DNA from: Bacillota bacterium
GTDB lineage: Bacteria > Bacillota > Bacilli > Alicyclobacillales > Alicyclobacillaceae
Direction: 5' to 3'
Length of the DNA stretch: 15,957 bases
NCBI GenBank assembly: GCA_021816665.1
Contig: JAKAXI010000007.1
Span: 1 to 15,957 of the forward strand
Both the position numbers and the translations under genes were made by a program. This document shows, in pieces, positions 1-7,369 of this stretch. Position 1 is the stretch's first letter. Each line of letters begins with the position of its first letter. The notes under the pieces are model-generated. The model ran no database searches, had not been told where the DNA came from, and saw only the letters and a list, made by a program, of their open reading frames with translations.

Positions 1-118
1 GTTGGTTGATCGGTAGGCCAGTTGAGTTCCACCCGCCATGGGTCACCCGCCAGCAGCAGTGATTCTGCGAAGGACAGCCGGTGCGCTAAGACTAAGCACA
101 TCACATTGGTTTTATACG

Positions 119-125
119 AGGAGGT
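119..125 (+). promoter_or_regulatory. Ribosome binding site of the acyl-CoA dehydrogenase gene
   Basis: AGGAGGT, a near-perfect Shine-Dalgarno sequence. It lies 6 nt before an ATG at 132 and only 3 nt before an in-frame TTG at 129, so the ATG is the better start. No convincing -35/-10 pair was found in the 118 bases upstream. Confidence 0.8.
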
Positions 126-131
126 TCATTG

Positions 132-1277
132 ATGCAGCACCCGTACTTGACCGACGAACACCGAATGTTTCGTAATGCACTGCGGAAGTTTCTTGAGAGA
201 GAAGCAGTTCCAAACTTTAACCAATGGGAAGCTGATCACGCGGTTCCGCGGTCCTTTTGGCGCAAGATGGGCGAACAAGGTTACCTAGGCCCCACAGTGC
301 CAGAAGAGTATGGCGGGGCTGGCGCGGACTTTGCCTACTCGGTCGTCATCGGCGAGGAACTGGAGCGAGTTGGGAGTGGTCTGACAGGTATCGGTCTGCA
401 CAACGACATCGTACTGCCCTACCTTCTCTCTTACGGAACCGAGGAACAAAAGCAGAAGTGGTTGCCAAAGTGTGTGACGGGGGAAATAATCACCGCCATC
501 GCCATGACGGAACCCGGAGCCGGGTCGGACCTCGCTGGCATCCGCACGACAGCCGTGCGTGATGGCGACAGCTACGTTCTGAACGGCCAGAAGACGTTTA
601 TTACGAACGGGATCCAGTCGGACCTCGTGCTCGTCGTCTGCAAAACGGACCCGCAGGCGAATCCACCGCACAAAGGCATGAGCTTGATTTGGGTGGAGCG
701 CGGCACACCTGGCTTTGAACGGGGCAGACGCCTGGAGAAGGTCGGGCAGCACAGCCAGGACACCGCTGAACTGTTCTTTGACAACTGCCGTGTGCCGGCG
801 TCGAATCTGCTTGGCGAACAAGGCCGAGGATTTCAGTACCTTACGGAGAAACTGCAGCAAGAGCGGCTGGTCGTCGCGATCGCGGCGCAGGTTGCCGCGG
901 AAGAGTCGTTGCAGGAGACGATTGCCTACGTCAAGGAACGCAAGGCGTTTGGACAGCCGATCAGCAAGTTTCAAAACACCCGCTTCACAATTGCAGAACT
1001 CGCCACAAAAGTGGAACTGGGGCGAGCATTCCTCGACCAGCTCATCGTGCGCCACATGGCGGGGGAAAACGTTGTCACACAGGTGTCAATGGCGAAGTTC
1101 TGGCATACAGACATGGCAAAGGAAGTGATTGGAGAGTGCCTGCAGCTGCACGGCGGCTACGGGTACATGGAGGAATACACGATCGCGAGGCGCTACCGGG
1201 ACATCCCGGTGATGGCCATTTACGCGGGCACGAACGAGATCATGAAGACCATCATCGCGAAGAACCTCGGGCTTTGA
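132..1277 (+). CDS. Acyl-CoA dehydrogenase, long-chain/isovaleryl-type active site
   Basis: An FAD-dependent flavoenzyme that makes the alpha,beta double bond in acyl-CoA, passing electrons to electron-transfer flavoprotein; cytosolic, beta-oxidation or branched-chain degradation. At 381 residues it has the normal family length. Seen: the helical N-terminal domain, the flavin-contacting segment AMTEPGAGSD (about 124-133), the G-F-LTEKLQQER segment (about 233-245), RKAFGQPISKFQ in the C-terminal helical domain, and LHGGYGYMEEY. The C-terminal motif is YAGTNEI (364-370), so the catalytic glutamate of the short/medium-chain enzymes (YEGT) is Ala. E244 in QQERL matches the position of the base in mammalian LCAD, and the C-terminus also resembles LCAD. 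Chain length cannot be fixed from sequence. It is followed at a distance by a thioesterase gene; no other fatty-acid gene is visible. Confidence 0.93.
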   Translation: MQHPYLTDEHRMFRNALRKFLEREAVPNFNQWEADHAVPRSFWRKMGEQGYLGPTVPEEYGGAGADFAYSVVIGEELERVGSGLTGIGLHNDIVLPYLLSYGTEEQKQKWLPKCVTGEIITAIAMTEPGAGSDLAGIRTTAVRDGDSYVLNGQKTFITNGIQSDLVLVVCKTDPQANPPHKGMSLIWVERGTPGFERGRRLEKVGQHSQDTAELFFDNCRVPASNLLGEQGRGFQYLTEKLQQERLVVAIAAQVAAEESLQETIAYVKERKAFGQPISKFQNTRFTIAELATKVELGRAFLDQLIVRHMAGENVVTQVSMAKFWHTDMAKEVIGECLQLHGGYGYMEEYTIARRYRDIPVMAIYAGTNEIMKTIIAKNLGL

Positions 1278-1324
1278 CCGATACGGGGACGGACCGGCTG
1301 AGGCGCTTGATGGAAGGGCAAACG

Positions 1325-1354
1325 GGCGCCAGCCGAGCATTCTCGGTGAGCGCC
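1325..1354 (+). terminator. Imperfect hairpin downstream of the acyl-CoA dehydrogenase gene
   Basis: GGCGC (1325-1329) pairs with GCGCC (1350-1354), and inside it CCGAG (1333-1337) pairs with CTCGG (1342-1346) around a CATT loop, with a 3x3 internal loop. It begins 48 nt after the stop codon. There is no T-run after it, so it is at best a weak or Rho-dependent terminator. Confidence 0.3.
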
Positions 1355-1370
1355 TAGCCACACGTTCCCG

Positions 1371-1600
1371 TCAGCTCAGCCCGGGGAGTCCAGACGTCAG
1401 CGGAGCAGGGACGAGACCGCGCTGTTTGCAAATGGCGAGCACTTGCTGCAGTTGATTGTACCCCCCCGGCTGCCAATGCAACAACACCGTTTTGTTGACG
1501 TCGCCATAAGGTGGACGGCCGACGATGGGAGTCACTCCCAACCACTTCTGGTCATCGATGACGGGCTGATGCCACTGGTAGACCCTGTCACATAGTAGAC
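1371..1600 (-). pseudogene. Possible gene remnant (C-terminal fragment of an unidentified protein)
   Basis: In the roughly 500-bp gap between two plus-strand genes, the minus strand has an open stretch whose last 70 or so residues look protein-like (DDQKWLGVTPIVGRPPYGD, then VLLHWQPGGYNQLQQVLAIC and a TGA stop at 1371-1373). The VLLH-x-x-x-GG...L...L...K-RGL spacing faintly recalls the C-terminal strand and helix of polysaccharide deacetylases (LLHDGG...LP.II..L...G), with the preceding W...DDQ-W like their WSVDP-DW segment. The codons farther upstream in this frame look like noise, rich in Ser, Arg and Cys. No start with a Shine-Dalgarno site is present. I read it as a decayed fragment; it could also be chance. 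The family guess is weak. Confidence 0.25.
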
Positions 1601-1760
1601 GTAGGCTGCGGACACTGCGTTTCGCAGTCCGCCAAATTTTGCGCCAGGACAGCGATTTCGATGCCAAAGAACGGTATGGTAAGATGAGGCATTGAGCCTC
1701 TTGGCTCCGGCGAGAGCTGCACAAGTCGGCTGTGCGCAATCAGATGAAAGAGAATGGAGT

Positions 1761-1766
1761 GGAGGT
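1761..1766 (+). promoter_or_regulatory. Ribosome binding site of the thioesterase gene
   Basis: GGAGGT lies 7 nt before the ATG at 1774. It decides the start against the in-frame ATG at 1732, which lacks such a site and would add 14 unconserved residues. Confidence 0.75.
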
Positions 1767-1773
1767 ACTTCAC

Positions 1774-2265
1774 ATGTCTCAGACGACGAATACAGAAACA
1801 AAGGTTGCTTTGCTGGAGGAACTCACTACGTTCGATGAGTCAGACTTGGCCATGGCGCTGCATGCCGCGAAGGCCTCCAAACGTGCACGAGAGCGCACGG
1901 TTGGGTCGTACTTCTTGCATGAGTTTCTTGGGGAACACAGAAAAGTGGAAGATGGACAGGCGACGCTTACGTTGGATGTCAAGGACTGGATGATGAACCC
2001 GGGCGGTATATTGCACGGCGGCGTCATGGCGTTCTTGTGCGATAACACGCTCGGTATGGCGAGTTTTCTCAATCAACAGCGACCCGGGGTGACCGTAGAC
2101 CTCAATGTGCGTTACCATCTGCCTGTGACAAGCGGCGTCATTACCGGTCGTGGAACCGTCGTATCGAGTGGATCACGGATCAACTCCGCTCGCAGCGACG
2201 TGTTTGACGAAGCAGGGAGGCTCGTGGCATCTGCGACAGGGACGTTCTACCACGTGAAGCGGTAG
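1774..2265 (+). CDS. PaaI-family hotdog-fold acyl-CoA thioesterase
   Basis: A probable hydrolase of acyl- or aryl-CoA thioesters, 163 residues, cytosolic. The hotdog core follows an N-terminal extension of about 45 residues predicted to be helical and charged. Key motif: N75-P-G-G-I-L-H81-G-G-V, then D90 in FLCDNTLG. That is the Asn/His-Gly-Gly plus Asp pattern of PaaI-type thioesterases, where the Asp acts as base or orients water. The second half (VDLNVRYHLPV, then GRGTVVSSGSRINSARSDVFD and a C-terminal strand) is the usual beta-sheet pattern. Such enzymes are usually 120-150 residues, so the extension is a little long. It follows the acyl-CoA dehydrogenase on the same strand but almost 500 bp away, so an operon is doubtful. 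The substrate cannot be told from sequence. Confidence 0.88.
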   Translation: MSQTTNTETKVALLEELTTFDESDLAMALHAAKASKRARERTVGSYFLHEFLGEHRKVEDGQATLTLDVKDWMMNPGGILHGGVMAFLCDNTLGMASFLNQQRPGVTVDLNVRYHLPVTSGVITGRGTVVSSGSRINSARSDVFDEAGRLVASATGTFYHVKR

Positions 2266-2285
2266 GCGGTCAGACGACCGCCTAC
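2262..2285. terminator. Hairpin between two convergent genes
   Basis: A perfect 10-bp stem, GTAGGCGGTC / GACCGCCTAC, with a 4-base AGAC loop. It starts on the last base before the thioesterase stop codon, spans that TAG, and ends 6 nt before the stop of the convergent permease gene. Neither side has a T-run, so it may act as a shared transcript 3' end or barrier rather than a classical intrinsic terminator. Confidence 0.5.
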
Positions 2286-2290
2286 ACGAT

Positions 2291-3211
2291 TCAGCGTTCT
2301 AGTGTATAGGGGATGCCGTCCGCAGCAGGTGCTGTGCTCCGGCCGACAAGTCCGGCGAGGGCGAGCACCGTGAGGGCGTAGGGCAGCATCGACAACAGGT
2401 CAGTCGGGATGACGTTTCCCTGCAGCACGTCGGCAAGCGATGTTGCGAAGGCGAACAGCATGGCGGCGCCAAACGCGCCGTATGGAGTCCACTTCCCGAA
2501 GATCATGGCGGCCAAGGCAATGTAGCCACGGCCGTTTGTCATGTTCACGTCAAAACTGTTGAGGATGCCGATCGACAGGTAGGCACCGCCAATGGCAGAC
2601 AGAACGCCACCGATGATTACGCCTGTGTAGCGTAGCCGCCACACATTCAGGCCAAGCGTGTCCGCTGCGAGCGGGTTTTCGCCGACAGCGCGCATGCGCA
2701 GGCCAAGCCTTGTGTGGAACAAGAAGTAGTGTGCGGCGATGACGAGTGCCAGCATGACGTAGACAAGCACGCTCTGCTGGTGAAAGAACCAGCCAAGCAC
2801 CGGCACGTTCGCGATCGCTGGAATCGTGATGTTGGGCAAAGACGGTGTCGATGTCGGAGTGCCGTTGTAGCCAAAGATCGTGTTGAGCAAAAACGCCGTG
2901 ATCCCGGCGCCGAAAATGTTGATGGCCATGCCGAGCACGACTTGGTCGGCGGCAAGCCGAATCGCCGCCCATGCAAACACCCAGGCGATGAGGGCGCCTG
3001 CGACCATCGCCGCCAGCAGACCCAACCAGGCGCTCCCGGTCCAATGTGAACAGGCGGCTGCAAAAAACGCGCCGATGAGCATAATGCCTTCCATGGCAAT
3101 ATTCACGACGCCTGTCCGTTCTGAAAAAGTGCCGCCAAGTGCCGGCAAGGCAAGCGGTACTGCGAGAGACAGTGTACCGGCCCAAAGCTGTGGACTTGCG
3201 AGAAAACTCAC
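2291..3211 (-). CDS. BMP-type nucleoside ABC transporter, second permease
   Basis: An inner-membrane permease of 306 residues, very hydrophobic, with about 8-9 membrane segments. It carries the family segment ERTGVVNIAMEGIMLIGA (about 31-48) and the late motif GRGYIALAAMIFGKWTP, both typical of the shorter of the two permeases in guanosine/purine-nucleoside importers such as NupQ of Bacillus. It would pair with the longer permease encoded just upstream. The start is GTG at 3211, behind AAGGAGGAAC. That GTG overlaps the previous gene's TGA stop as GTGA, so the two are probably translationally coupled. It is the last gene of the importer cluster and ends in the convergent hairpin. Substrate is not visible in the permease itself. 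Confidence 0.92.
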   Translation of the reverse strand: MSFLASPQLWAGTLSLAVPLALPALGGTFSERTGVVNIAMEGIMLIGAFFAAACSHWTGSAWLGLLAAMVAGALIAWVFAWAAIRLAADQVVLGMAINIFGAGITAFLLNTIFGYNGTPTSTPSLPNITIPAIANVPVLGWFFHQQSVLVYVMLALVIAAHYFLFHTRLGLRMRAVGENPLAADTLGLNVWRLRYTGVIIGGVLSAIGGAYLSIGILNSFDVNMTNGRGYIALAAMIFGKWTPYGAFGAAMLFAFATSLADVLQGNVIPTDLLSMLPYALTVLALAGLVGRSTAPAADGIPYTLER

Positions 3212-4323
3212 GCCAGTGTTCCTCCTTCCTGCGCGTCGTGCGCACGCCCTTGACTTCTGCGTCTACGGACCCAACCGATGAAGACGGGGATGAGTCGTTC
3301 CGCAGCAACAAAGAAGATGATAAGGCCCGTAAGTACGTCGGTCAGGCTCGATGGCACGCCGGACACTTGCTGCATGTTCTGTCCGCCTGTGTTCAAGGCG
3401 GAGAAGAAGATGGCGGCCAGAATCACGCCGAAGGGGTTGTTGCGCGCAAGCAGCGCGACGACGATGGCTGTGTAGCCGTACTGCGACGTAAAGCTGTCGT
3501 TCAACTGGTACTCAACGCCGAGCATCTGCAGCCCGCCGGCGAGCCCTGCAAACACGCCCGAGATGCCAAGCGCCAAAATGGTATACAGCGGAACGCGCAT
3601 GCCAGCGTAACGCGACGCACGCTGATTAAACCCGATGGACCGAATCTGAAACCCAAAAGTTGTCTTCTTCAGCAGCAGCCAAGCTACGATGGCGGCTGCG
3701 ATCGCGATGTAGATGCTGACCGACAACTGTGCCTGTTTGACCGCGGTGATGGGCAACGCAGGCAAGAGGTGCGTGTTGTTCGCGATGGCCGGGGACTCTG
3801 GAATGTATCCCTTCAGGCGCATCGGCGCGTTTGGCTCTTCAATCATGTACTCCACTAGGAAGATCCCGATGTAGCTCATCATCATCGTCGTAATGACTTC
3901 GTGGGCGCCGACGTACGCCTTCGTGAGGCCTGGAATGACGCCGCCCCACAGGCCGCCTGCAATCATACCTGCAATCAGTGCGAGGATGATGTGCAAAACA
4001 CTTGGCAGCTGATTGAAGTGATAACCGACCCAGACACTGGCCATGGCGCCAACCCAGTACTGACCCTCAGCACCGATGTTGAACAGGCCTGCACGAAACG
4101 CGATCGCGATACCGAGCCCAATCACGAGCAGCGGTACGGCACCAGTCAGTGTGCTACTTAAGTTGAACAAGGTGCCAAAGGCGCCGGTGATGAGCGAGCC
4201 GTACACGGTAAGCGGGTTGTAGCCGATGAGACTGACAATAATTCCGCCGATGACGATGGCGATGGCGGACGCCACGATTGGCGTACCAATCCCGCGTAGG
4301 GCACTCCTCCACACGTTGTTCAT
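3208..4323 (-). CDS. BMP-type nucleoside ABC transporter, first permease
   Basis: An inner-membrane permease of 371 residues, of the NupP/branched-chain-permease superfamily type. Several long hydrophobic segments are visible, for example the first at about 14-34 (IVASAIAIVIGGIIVSL). Family-like segments follow: FRAGLFNIGAEGQYWVGA (about 76-93), the EVITTMMMSYIG stretch, and SQYGYTAIVVALLARNNPFG near the C-terminus. The C-terminal tail is short and arginine-rich (WVRRRRSQGRAHDAQ), probably cytosolic. The ATG at 4323 overlaps the ATPase gene's TGA as ATGA, and a purine-rich site precedes it. Together with the second permease it should form the heterodimeric channel. Confidence 0.92.
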   Translation of the reverse strand: MNNVWRSALRGIGTPIVASAIAIVIGGIIVSLIGYNPLTVYGSLITGAFGTLFNLSSTLTGAVPLLVIGLGIAIAFRAGLFNIGAEGQYWVGAMASVWVGYHFNQLPSVLHIILALIAGMIAGGLWGGVIPGLTKAYVGAHEVITTMMMSYIGIFLVEYMIEEPNAPMRLKGYIPESPAIANNTHLLPALPITAVKQAQLSVSIYIAIAAAIVAWLLLKKTTFGFQIRSIGFNQRASRYAGMRVPLYTILALGISGVFAGLAGGLQMLGVEYQLNDSFTSQYGYTAIVVALLARNNPFGVILAAIFFSALNTGGQNMQQVSGVPSSLTDVLTGLIIFFVAAERLIPVFIGWVRRRRSQGRAHDAQEGGTLA

Positions 4324-5906
4324 GACTGCCCCCCCGTTTCCTTGGGACTCGACGGCGCCGAACTGCTGGTCTCAGTCCCAACTGCCAATGGCATTCCGTC
4401 TTCCGGGTGAATCCCCGTCATTAGCAGTCCGAGTTGTTCGCGTGTTGCGCTTGGACCATCGACAATCTCCAGCAACTGACCGTCGTGAATCACGCCGATG
4501 CGGTCGGACAGGCTCATGATTTCGTCGAGTTCTAGCGACACGAGGATAATTGCTTTGCCGGAATCGCGCAGTTTCAACAGTTCGCGGTGGATGCCTTCGA
4601 TCGCGCCAACGTCTAGTCCACGCGTCGGCTGGGCGACGATAAGCAGGCTTGGATTGCGGCCGACTTCACGCGCCAGAATGACTTTCTGCTGATTGCCTCC
4701 AGACAGTTCACCGGCTTTTCTGGACGCGTTCGGAGGCCGGACGTCAAAACGTTTGATCAAACTTTCCGCGTAGACACGCGCAGCCGAGGCCCGAAGCCAG
4801 CCACCGCTCGAAAACGGCTTGCGGCGGAAGTCACGCAGAATGGTGTTCTCAACAAGGTCAAAGTCAAGTACCAATCCATCTGCTTGTCTGTCCTGAGGGA
4901 CATAGGCAATTCCGGATTGAGTTCGCTTGGCTGGGGACAGGCGAGTGATATCCTGTCCATTGAAACGGACAGTTCCACCGACCACTTTGGCGAGGCCAGC
5001 GATGGCGTCGACGAGTTCAAACTGGCCGTTGCCGTCAATTCCCGCGATGCCGAAGATTTCACCCGCCCGCACCGAAAATGACACGCCTTTTACGCGTTCG
5101 TGTTTGTCGTGCCCTTGTACGGATACGTTCTCGACATCGAGCACGGATGCTCCAGCGTTCAGCGGCTGCTTGTCGATCCGCAACACCACGTCGCGACCCA
5201 CCATCAGGTTGGCGAGTTCTTGCGAGGTCGTACCTTTGACTTGCACAGATCCGACCGTCTTGCCGGCACGCATGACTGTGACGCGGTCCGCGATGTCGCG
5301 GACTTCGTCGAGCTTGTGACTGATGAAAAGGACCGGGATGCCTTGGTCTTTGAGGTGACGCACGACGACAAACAGTTCCTCCGTCTCTTGCGGTGTCAGC
5401 AGGGCTGTCGGTTCGTCGAGAATGAGCAGTTTCGCTTCGCGGTAGAACGCTTTCAGGATCTCCACGCGTTGTTGCAGACCGACTGTGAGAGAGCCAATTT
5501 TGACCGTTGGGTCGACCGTCAGCCGGTACTGCTCCGACAATGCCCGAACCCTTCGGATGGCCTCTTTGCGGTCGTAACGAAAACCGCCTGGTTCATCGCC
5601 AAGGACGACGTTGTCCGCTACGGTCAGGGCCGGGATCAGCATGAAGTGCTGGTGAACCATGCCGATGCCGGCGCGTATGGCATCGCGCGGGCTGTTGAAA
5701 TGAACAGGTTTGCCTTCTAACCGGATTTCTCCACTGTCCGGTTGATAGAGTCCGTAAATCAGTTTCATCAGGGTCGACTTGCCTGCGCCGTTTTCACCTA
5801 AAATAGCGTGAACCTCGCCCTGACGGAGGGTGAGGTCAACGTGATCGTTTGCGATGACCCCTGGAAAAGCCTTGGTCAGGCCCGCGACTTCAAGGAATGC
5901 GTCCAT
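4320..5906 (-). CDS. BMP-type nucleoside ABC transporter, double-domain ATPase
   Basis: A cytosolic ATPase of 528 residues with two tandem nucleotide-binding domains, as in NupO and the sugar ATPases RbsA/MglA. The first domain is complete: Walker A GENGAGKST (37-45), Q-loop near 85, signature LTVGLQQ (140-146), Walker B LLILDEP (160-166), and SHKLDE near 196. The second is degenerate at Walker A (GIDGNGQFEL, 289-298) but keeps LSGGNQQ (401-407). Its Walker B region reads VAQPTRGLD, with Gln where catalytic Glu normally stands, as is common in this subfamily. So one ATP site is probably catalytic and the other mainly structural. The start is ATG at 5906, where the Shine-Dalgarno site is weak (GGGGCG). 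The gene lies 119 bp after the lipoprotein gene, with a hairpin in between. A run of seven G falls in its last codons. Confidence 0.95.
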   Translation of the reverse strand: MDAFLEVAGLTKAFPGVIANDHVDLTLRQGEVHAILGENGAGKSTLMKLIYGLYQPDSGEIRLEGKPVHFNSPRDAIRAGIGMVHQHFMLIPALTVADNVVLGDEPGGFRYDRKEAIRRVRALSEQYRLTVDPTVKIGSLTVGLQQRVEILKAFYREAKLLILDEPTALLTPQETEELFVVVRHLKDQGIPVLFISHKLDEVRDIADRVTVMRAGKTVGSVQVKGTTSQELANLMVGRDVVLRIDKQPLNAGASVLDVENVSVQGHDKHERVKGVSFSVRAGEIFGIAGIDGNGQFELVDAIAGLAKVVGGTVRFNGQDITRLSPAKRTQSGIAYVPQDRQADGLVLDFDLVENTILRDFRRKPFSSGGWLRASAARVYAESLIKRFDVRPPNASRKAGELSGGNQQKVILAREVGRNPSLLIVAQPTRGLDVGAIEGIHRELLKLRDSGKAIILVSLELDEIMSLSDRIGVIHDGQLLEIVDGPSATREQLGLLMTGIHPEDGMPLAVGTETSSSAPSSPKETGGQS

Positions 5907-5973
5907 GCTTCGCCCCGCCTACAGTTTTTTCGATCGGGGAAACGAGAATTCGCGGCTGTATGTACCGCGGTGC

Positions 5974-6006
5974 AAAAAGGGGAAGACGACCCCATCCGTC
6001 TTCCCC
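5974..6006 (-). terminator. Intrinsic terminator-like hairpin between lipoprotein and ATPase genes
   Basis: Read on the minus strand, a perfect 10-bp GC-rich stem (GGGGAAGACG / CGTCTTCCCC) with an 8-base loop is followed at once by TTTTT. It starts about 20 nt after the lipoprotein stop codon and about 70 nt before the ATPase start. This is the classical form of an intrinsic terminator. Placed inside the operon, it would let most transcripts end after the binding-protein gene, giving more binding protein than transporter. The uneven expression is inference; the hairpin is seen. Confidence 0.7.
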
Positions 6007-6025
6007 CGTGTTGGAGCACAAAGCC

Positions 6026-7096
6026 TTATTTCCCAGTTGGGATGTTCGGTGAGACCGTGATAGCACCGCTCTTGATCTGGGTCGCCAACTGGTTGACCTG
6101 CTGGACGATCGACTGAGGTACAGTGCTGGTCGGTGGCGCGATGCCGACACCGTTGTTCGAGAGGTCAAAGGTCTGTACGCCACTCTTGAACTTGCCCTGC
6201 TGGGCTTCCTTGATGACGTCGTAGGTCGCTGTGTCAACAGCCTTGAGGGCGCTCGTGATGACGGTCTGCGGTGCCAGGTAGTTCTGGTTCGCGTCGACAC
6301 CGATGGCGTATACCCCAGCGGCTTTGGCTGCGTTGATCGACCCGGTACCGGTGCCGCCAGCAACTGGGAAGATGATGTCCGCACCCTTTGCGATCTCGTC
6401 CTTAGCCAACTGCTGACCGGTCGCCTGATCTGTAAAGCTGTTGGCGTAGTTGAGGATGATTTTTACGCCTGGGTCAACCTTCTGTGCGCCCTGGTAAAAG
6501 CCAGCGATGTAGGAAGTGACAGGCGGGATATTCTGACCACCAATAACGCCAAGGACGTTTTGGCCGTTGATGCCCTTGATGCCGTGTTGCTTCTGCATCA
6601 GTCCAGCCATAGCACCGACGAGGTAACCGCATTGTTGCGTATCAAAGATAGCGGATACGACGTTCGGACGGTCTGTGATCGGATCATCGATGATGAGGAA
6701 CTTTGTGTTTGGATATTCTTTCGAGACCTGTTCGACAGCTTGTTGCATCAGAAAGCCAACCGCGATGACCAAGTTGTCCCCGTTCTGGGCGAACCGCGTC
6801 AACTCAGGTACATAGTCAGAAGCGGCTTGCGACTGTACGACTTCACCCTTCACACCGAGCTGGGATTCAGCCTTTTGCAGGCCTACATAAGCGAGGTGGT
6901 TGAAGCTGTGGTCGTTCAAACCACCGGTGTCCGTGACAAGTCCGACTTTAAATGTGGTAGCGCTTGGGTTGCCACCCGTACCGTTCGCTGTCTTGGTGCC
7001 GCCAGCGGTATTATTGGTTGCGGCGCCGCAACCAACGACGAGTGTCGACAGTGCAACCATGGCGCCCAGTCCAACTGCCCATTTTCTTGTGCTCAC
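6026..7096 (-). CDS. BMP-family nucleoside-binding lipoprotein of the ABC importer
   Basis: A substrate-binding lipoprotein of 356 residues. The signal sequence has STRKWA, a hydrophobic core and a lipobox LVVG-C23, then a Gly/Thr/Asn-rich linker. The periplasmic-binding fold of the BMP/PnrA/Med family begins with FKVGLVTDTGGLNDHSFNHL. Other family marks are QSQAASDYVPELTRFA, PNVVSAIFDTQQCGYLVGAMAGLM, the GFYQGAQKVDPGVKIILNY segment, FPVAGGTGTGSINAAK and YAIGVDANQN. Family members bind purine nucleosides (PnrA, NupN); others serve different nucleosides or riboflavin. The start is GTG at 7096, behind AAAGGGGGAAAT; a longer reading to 7240 would put a hydrophilic, unconserved stretch before the signal peptide. 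The gene is divergent from psuK/psuG, which suggests pseudouridine or a mix of nucleosides as cargo, but this is inference. Confidence 0.93.
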   Translation of the reverse strand: MSTRKWAVGLGAMVALSTLVVGCGAATNNTAGGTKTANGTGGNPSATTFKVGLVTDTGGLNDHSFNHLAYVGLQKAESQLGVKGEVVQSQAASDYVPELTRFAQNGDNLVIAVGFLMQQAVEQVSKEYPNTKFLIIDDPITDRPNVVSAIFDTQQCGYLVGAMAGLMQKQHGIKGINGQNVLGVIGGQNIPPVTSYIAGFYQGAQKVDPGVKIILNYANSFTDQATGQQLAKDEIAKGADIIFPVAGGTGTGSINAAKAAGVYAIGVDANQNYLAPQTVITSALKAVDTATYDVIKEAQQGKFKSGVQTFDLSNNGVGIAPPTSTVPQSIVQQVNQLATQIKSGAITVSPNIPTGK

Positions 7097-7256
7097 AGGA
7101 TTTCCCCCTTTTGTCTTGTCAACAGCTTGTCCCAGACGCCCAACTGCTGACCCGTGCAAACGATGTCGATTCGTGGAATCAACCAGGCTAAAAATAGCAC
7201 AAATGCAGTCCGTACGCGAACTTTCTACAGGGGTATGCACTTAATAAAATTCGACA

Positions 7257-7276
7257 CGTTCAAGTGTTCACGAACG
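7257..7276. repeat. Inverted and direct repeats between the importer and psu operons
   Basis: In the 273-bp divergent region, CGTTC (7257-7261) and GAACG (7272-7276) form an inverted repeat with a 10-base spacer. GTTCA also occurs as a direct repeat at 7258 and 7266. The element ends about 24 bp before the proposed psuK -35 box, a plausible place for a regulator acting on both sides. No regulator gene is next to it. The rest of the gap has no riboswitch that I could recognise and no clear minus-strand promoter. Confidence 0.3.
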
Positions 7277-7299
7277 GCGCTGGAAACATGCGGGTGAGT

Positions 7300-7329
7300 T
7301 TGGACTTGGTCCGGGCGGCGAGGTAAAAT
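7300..7329 (+). promoter_or_regulatory. Probable promoter of psuK-psuG
   Basis: A -35 box TTGGAC (7300-7305) and a -10 box TAAAAT (7324-7329), 18 bp apart. The -10 is good; the -35 matches the vegetative consensus only in TTG. Transcription would start near 7336, giving a leader of roughly 35 nt. A short GGAC-TTG-GTCC palindrome overlaps the -35 box. Confidence 0.45.
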
Positions 7330-7369
7330 CCCCATGTACGACTCTGGGTGAGGGGGGGGATTGTGCTCT

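Noticed and set aside
1..62. An open plus-strand frame of 19 codons (WLIGRPVEFHPPW... to a TGA at 60-62), possibly the end of an upstream gene.
   Set aside because: Too short to judge; no recognisable family and no supporting signal.
285..1055. A 256-codon minus-strand reading frame opposite the acyl-CoA dehydrogenase.
   Set aside because: It is the antisense of a clearly conserved gene, with no ribosome binding site and no family-like motif.
2550..3311. A 253-codon minus-strand reading frame overlapping both permease genes in another frame.
   Set aside because: Arginine-, serine- and histidine-rich composition typical of an off-frame reading of GC-rich DNA; the permeases explain the sequence.
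7097..7240. A longer N-terminus for the binding lipoprotein, starting near 7240.
   Set aside because: It would place 48 hydrophilic residues before a perfect lipoprotein signal; the GTG at 7096 has its own Shine-Dalgarno site.
7097..7256. A purine (guanine) riboswitch or CodY box in the importer leader.
   Set aside because: No conserved three-way-junction core was recognised; AATTTTATTAA near 7240 matches only part of a CodY box.
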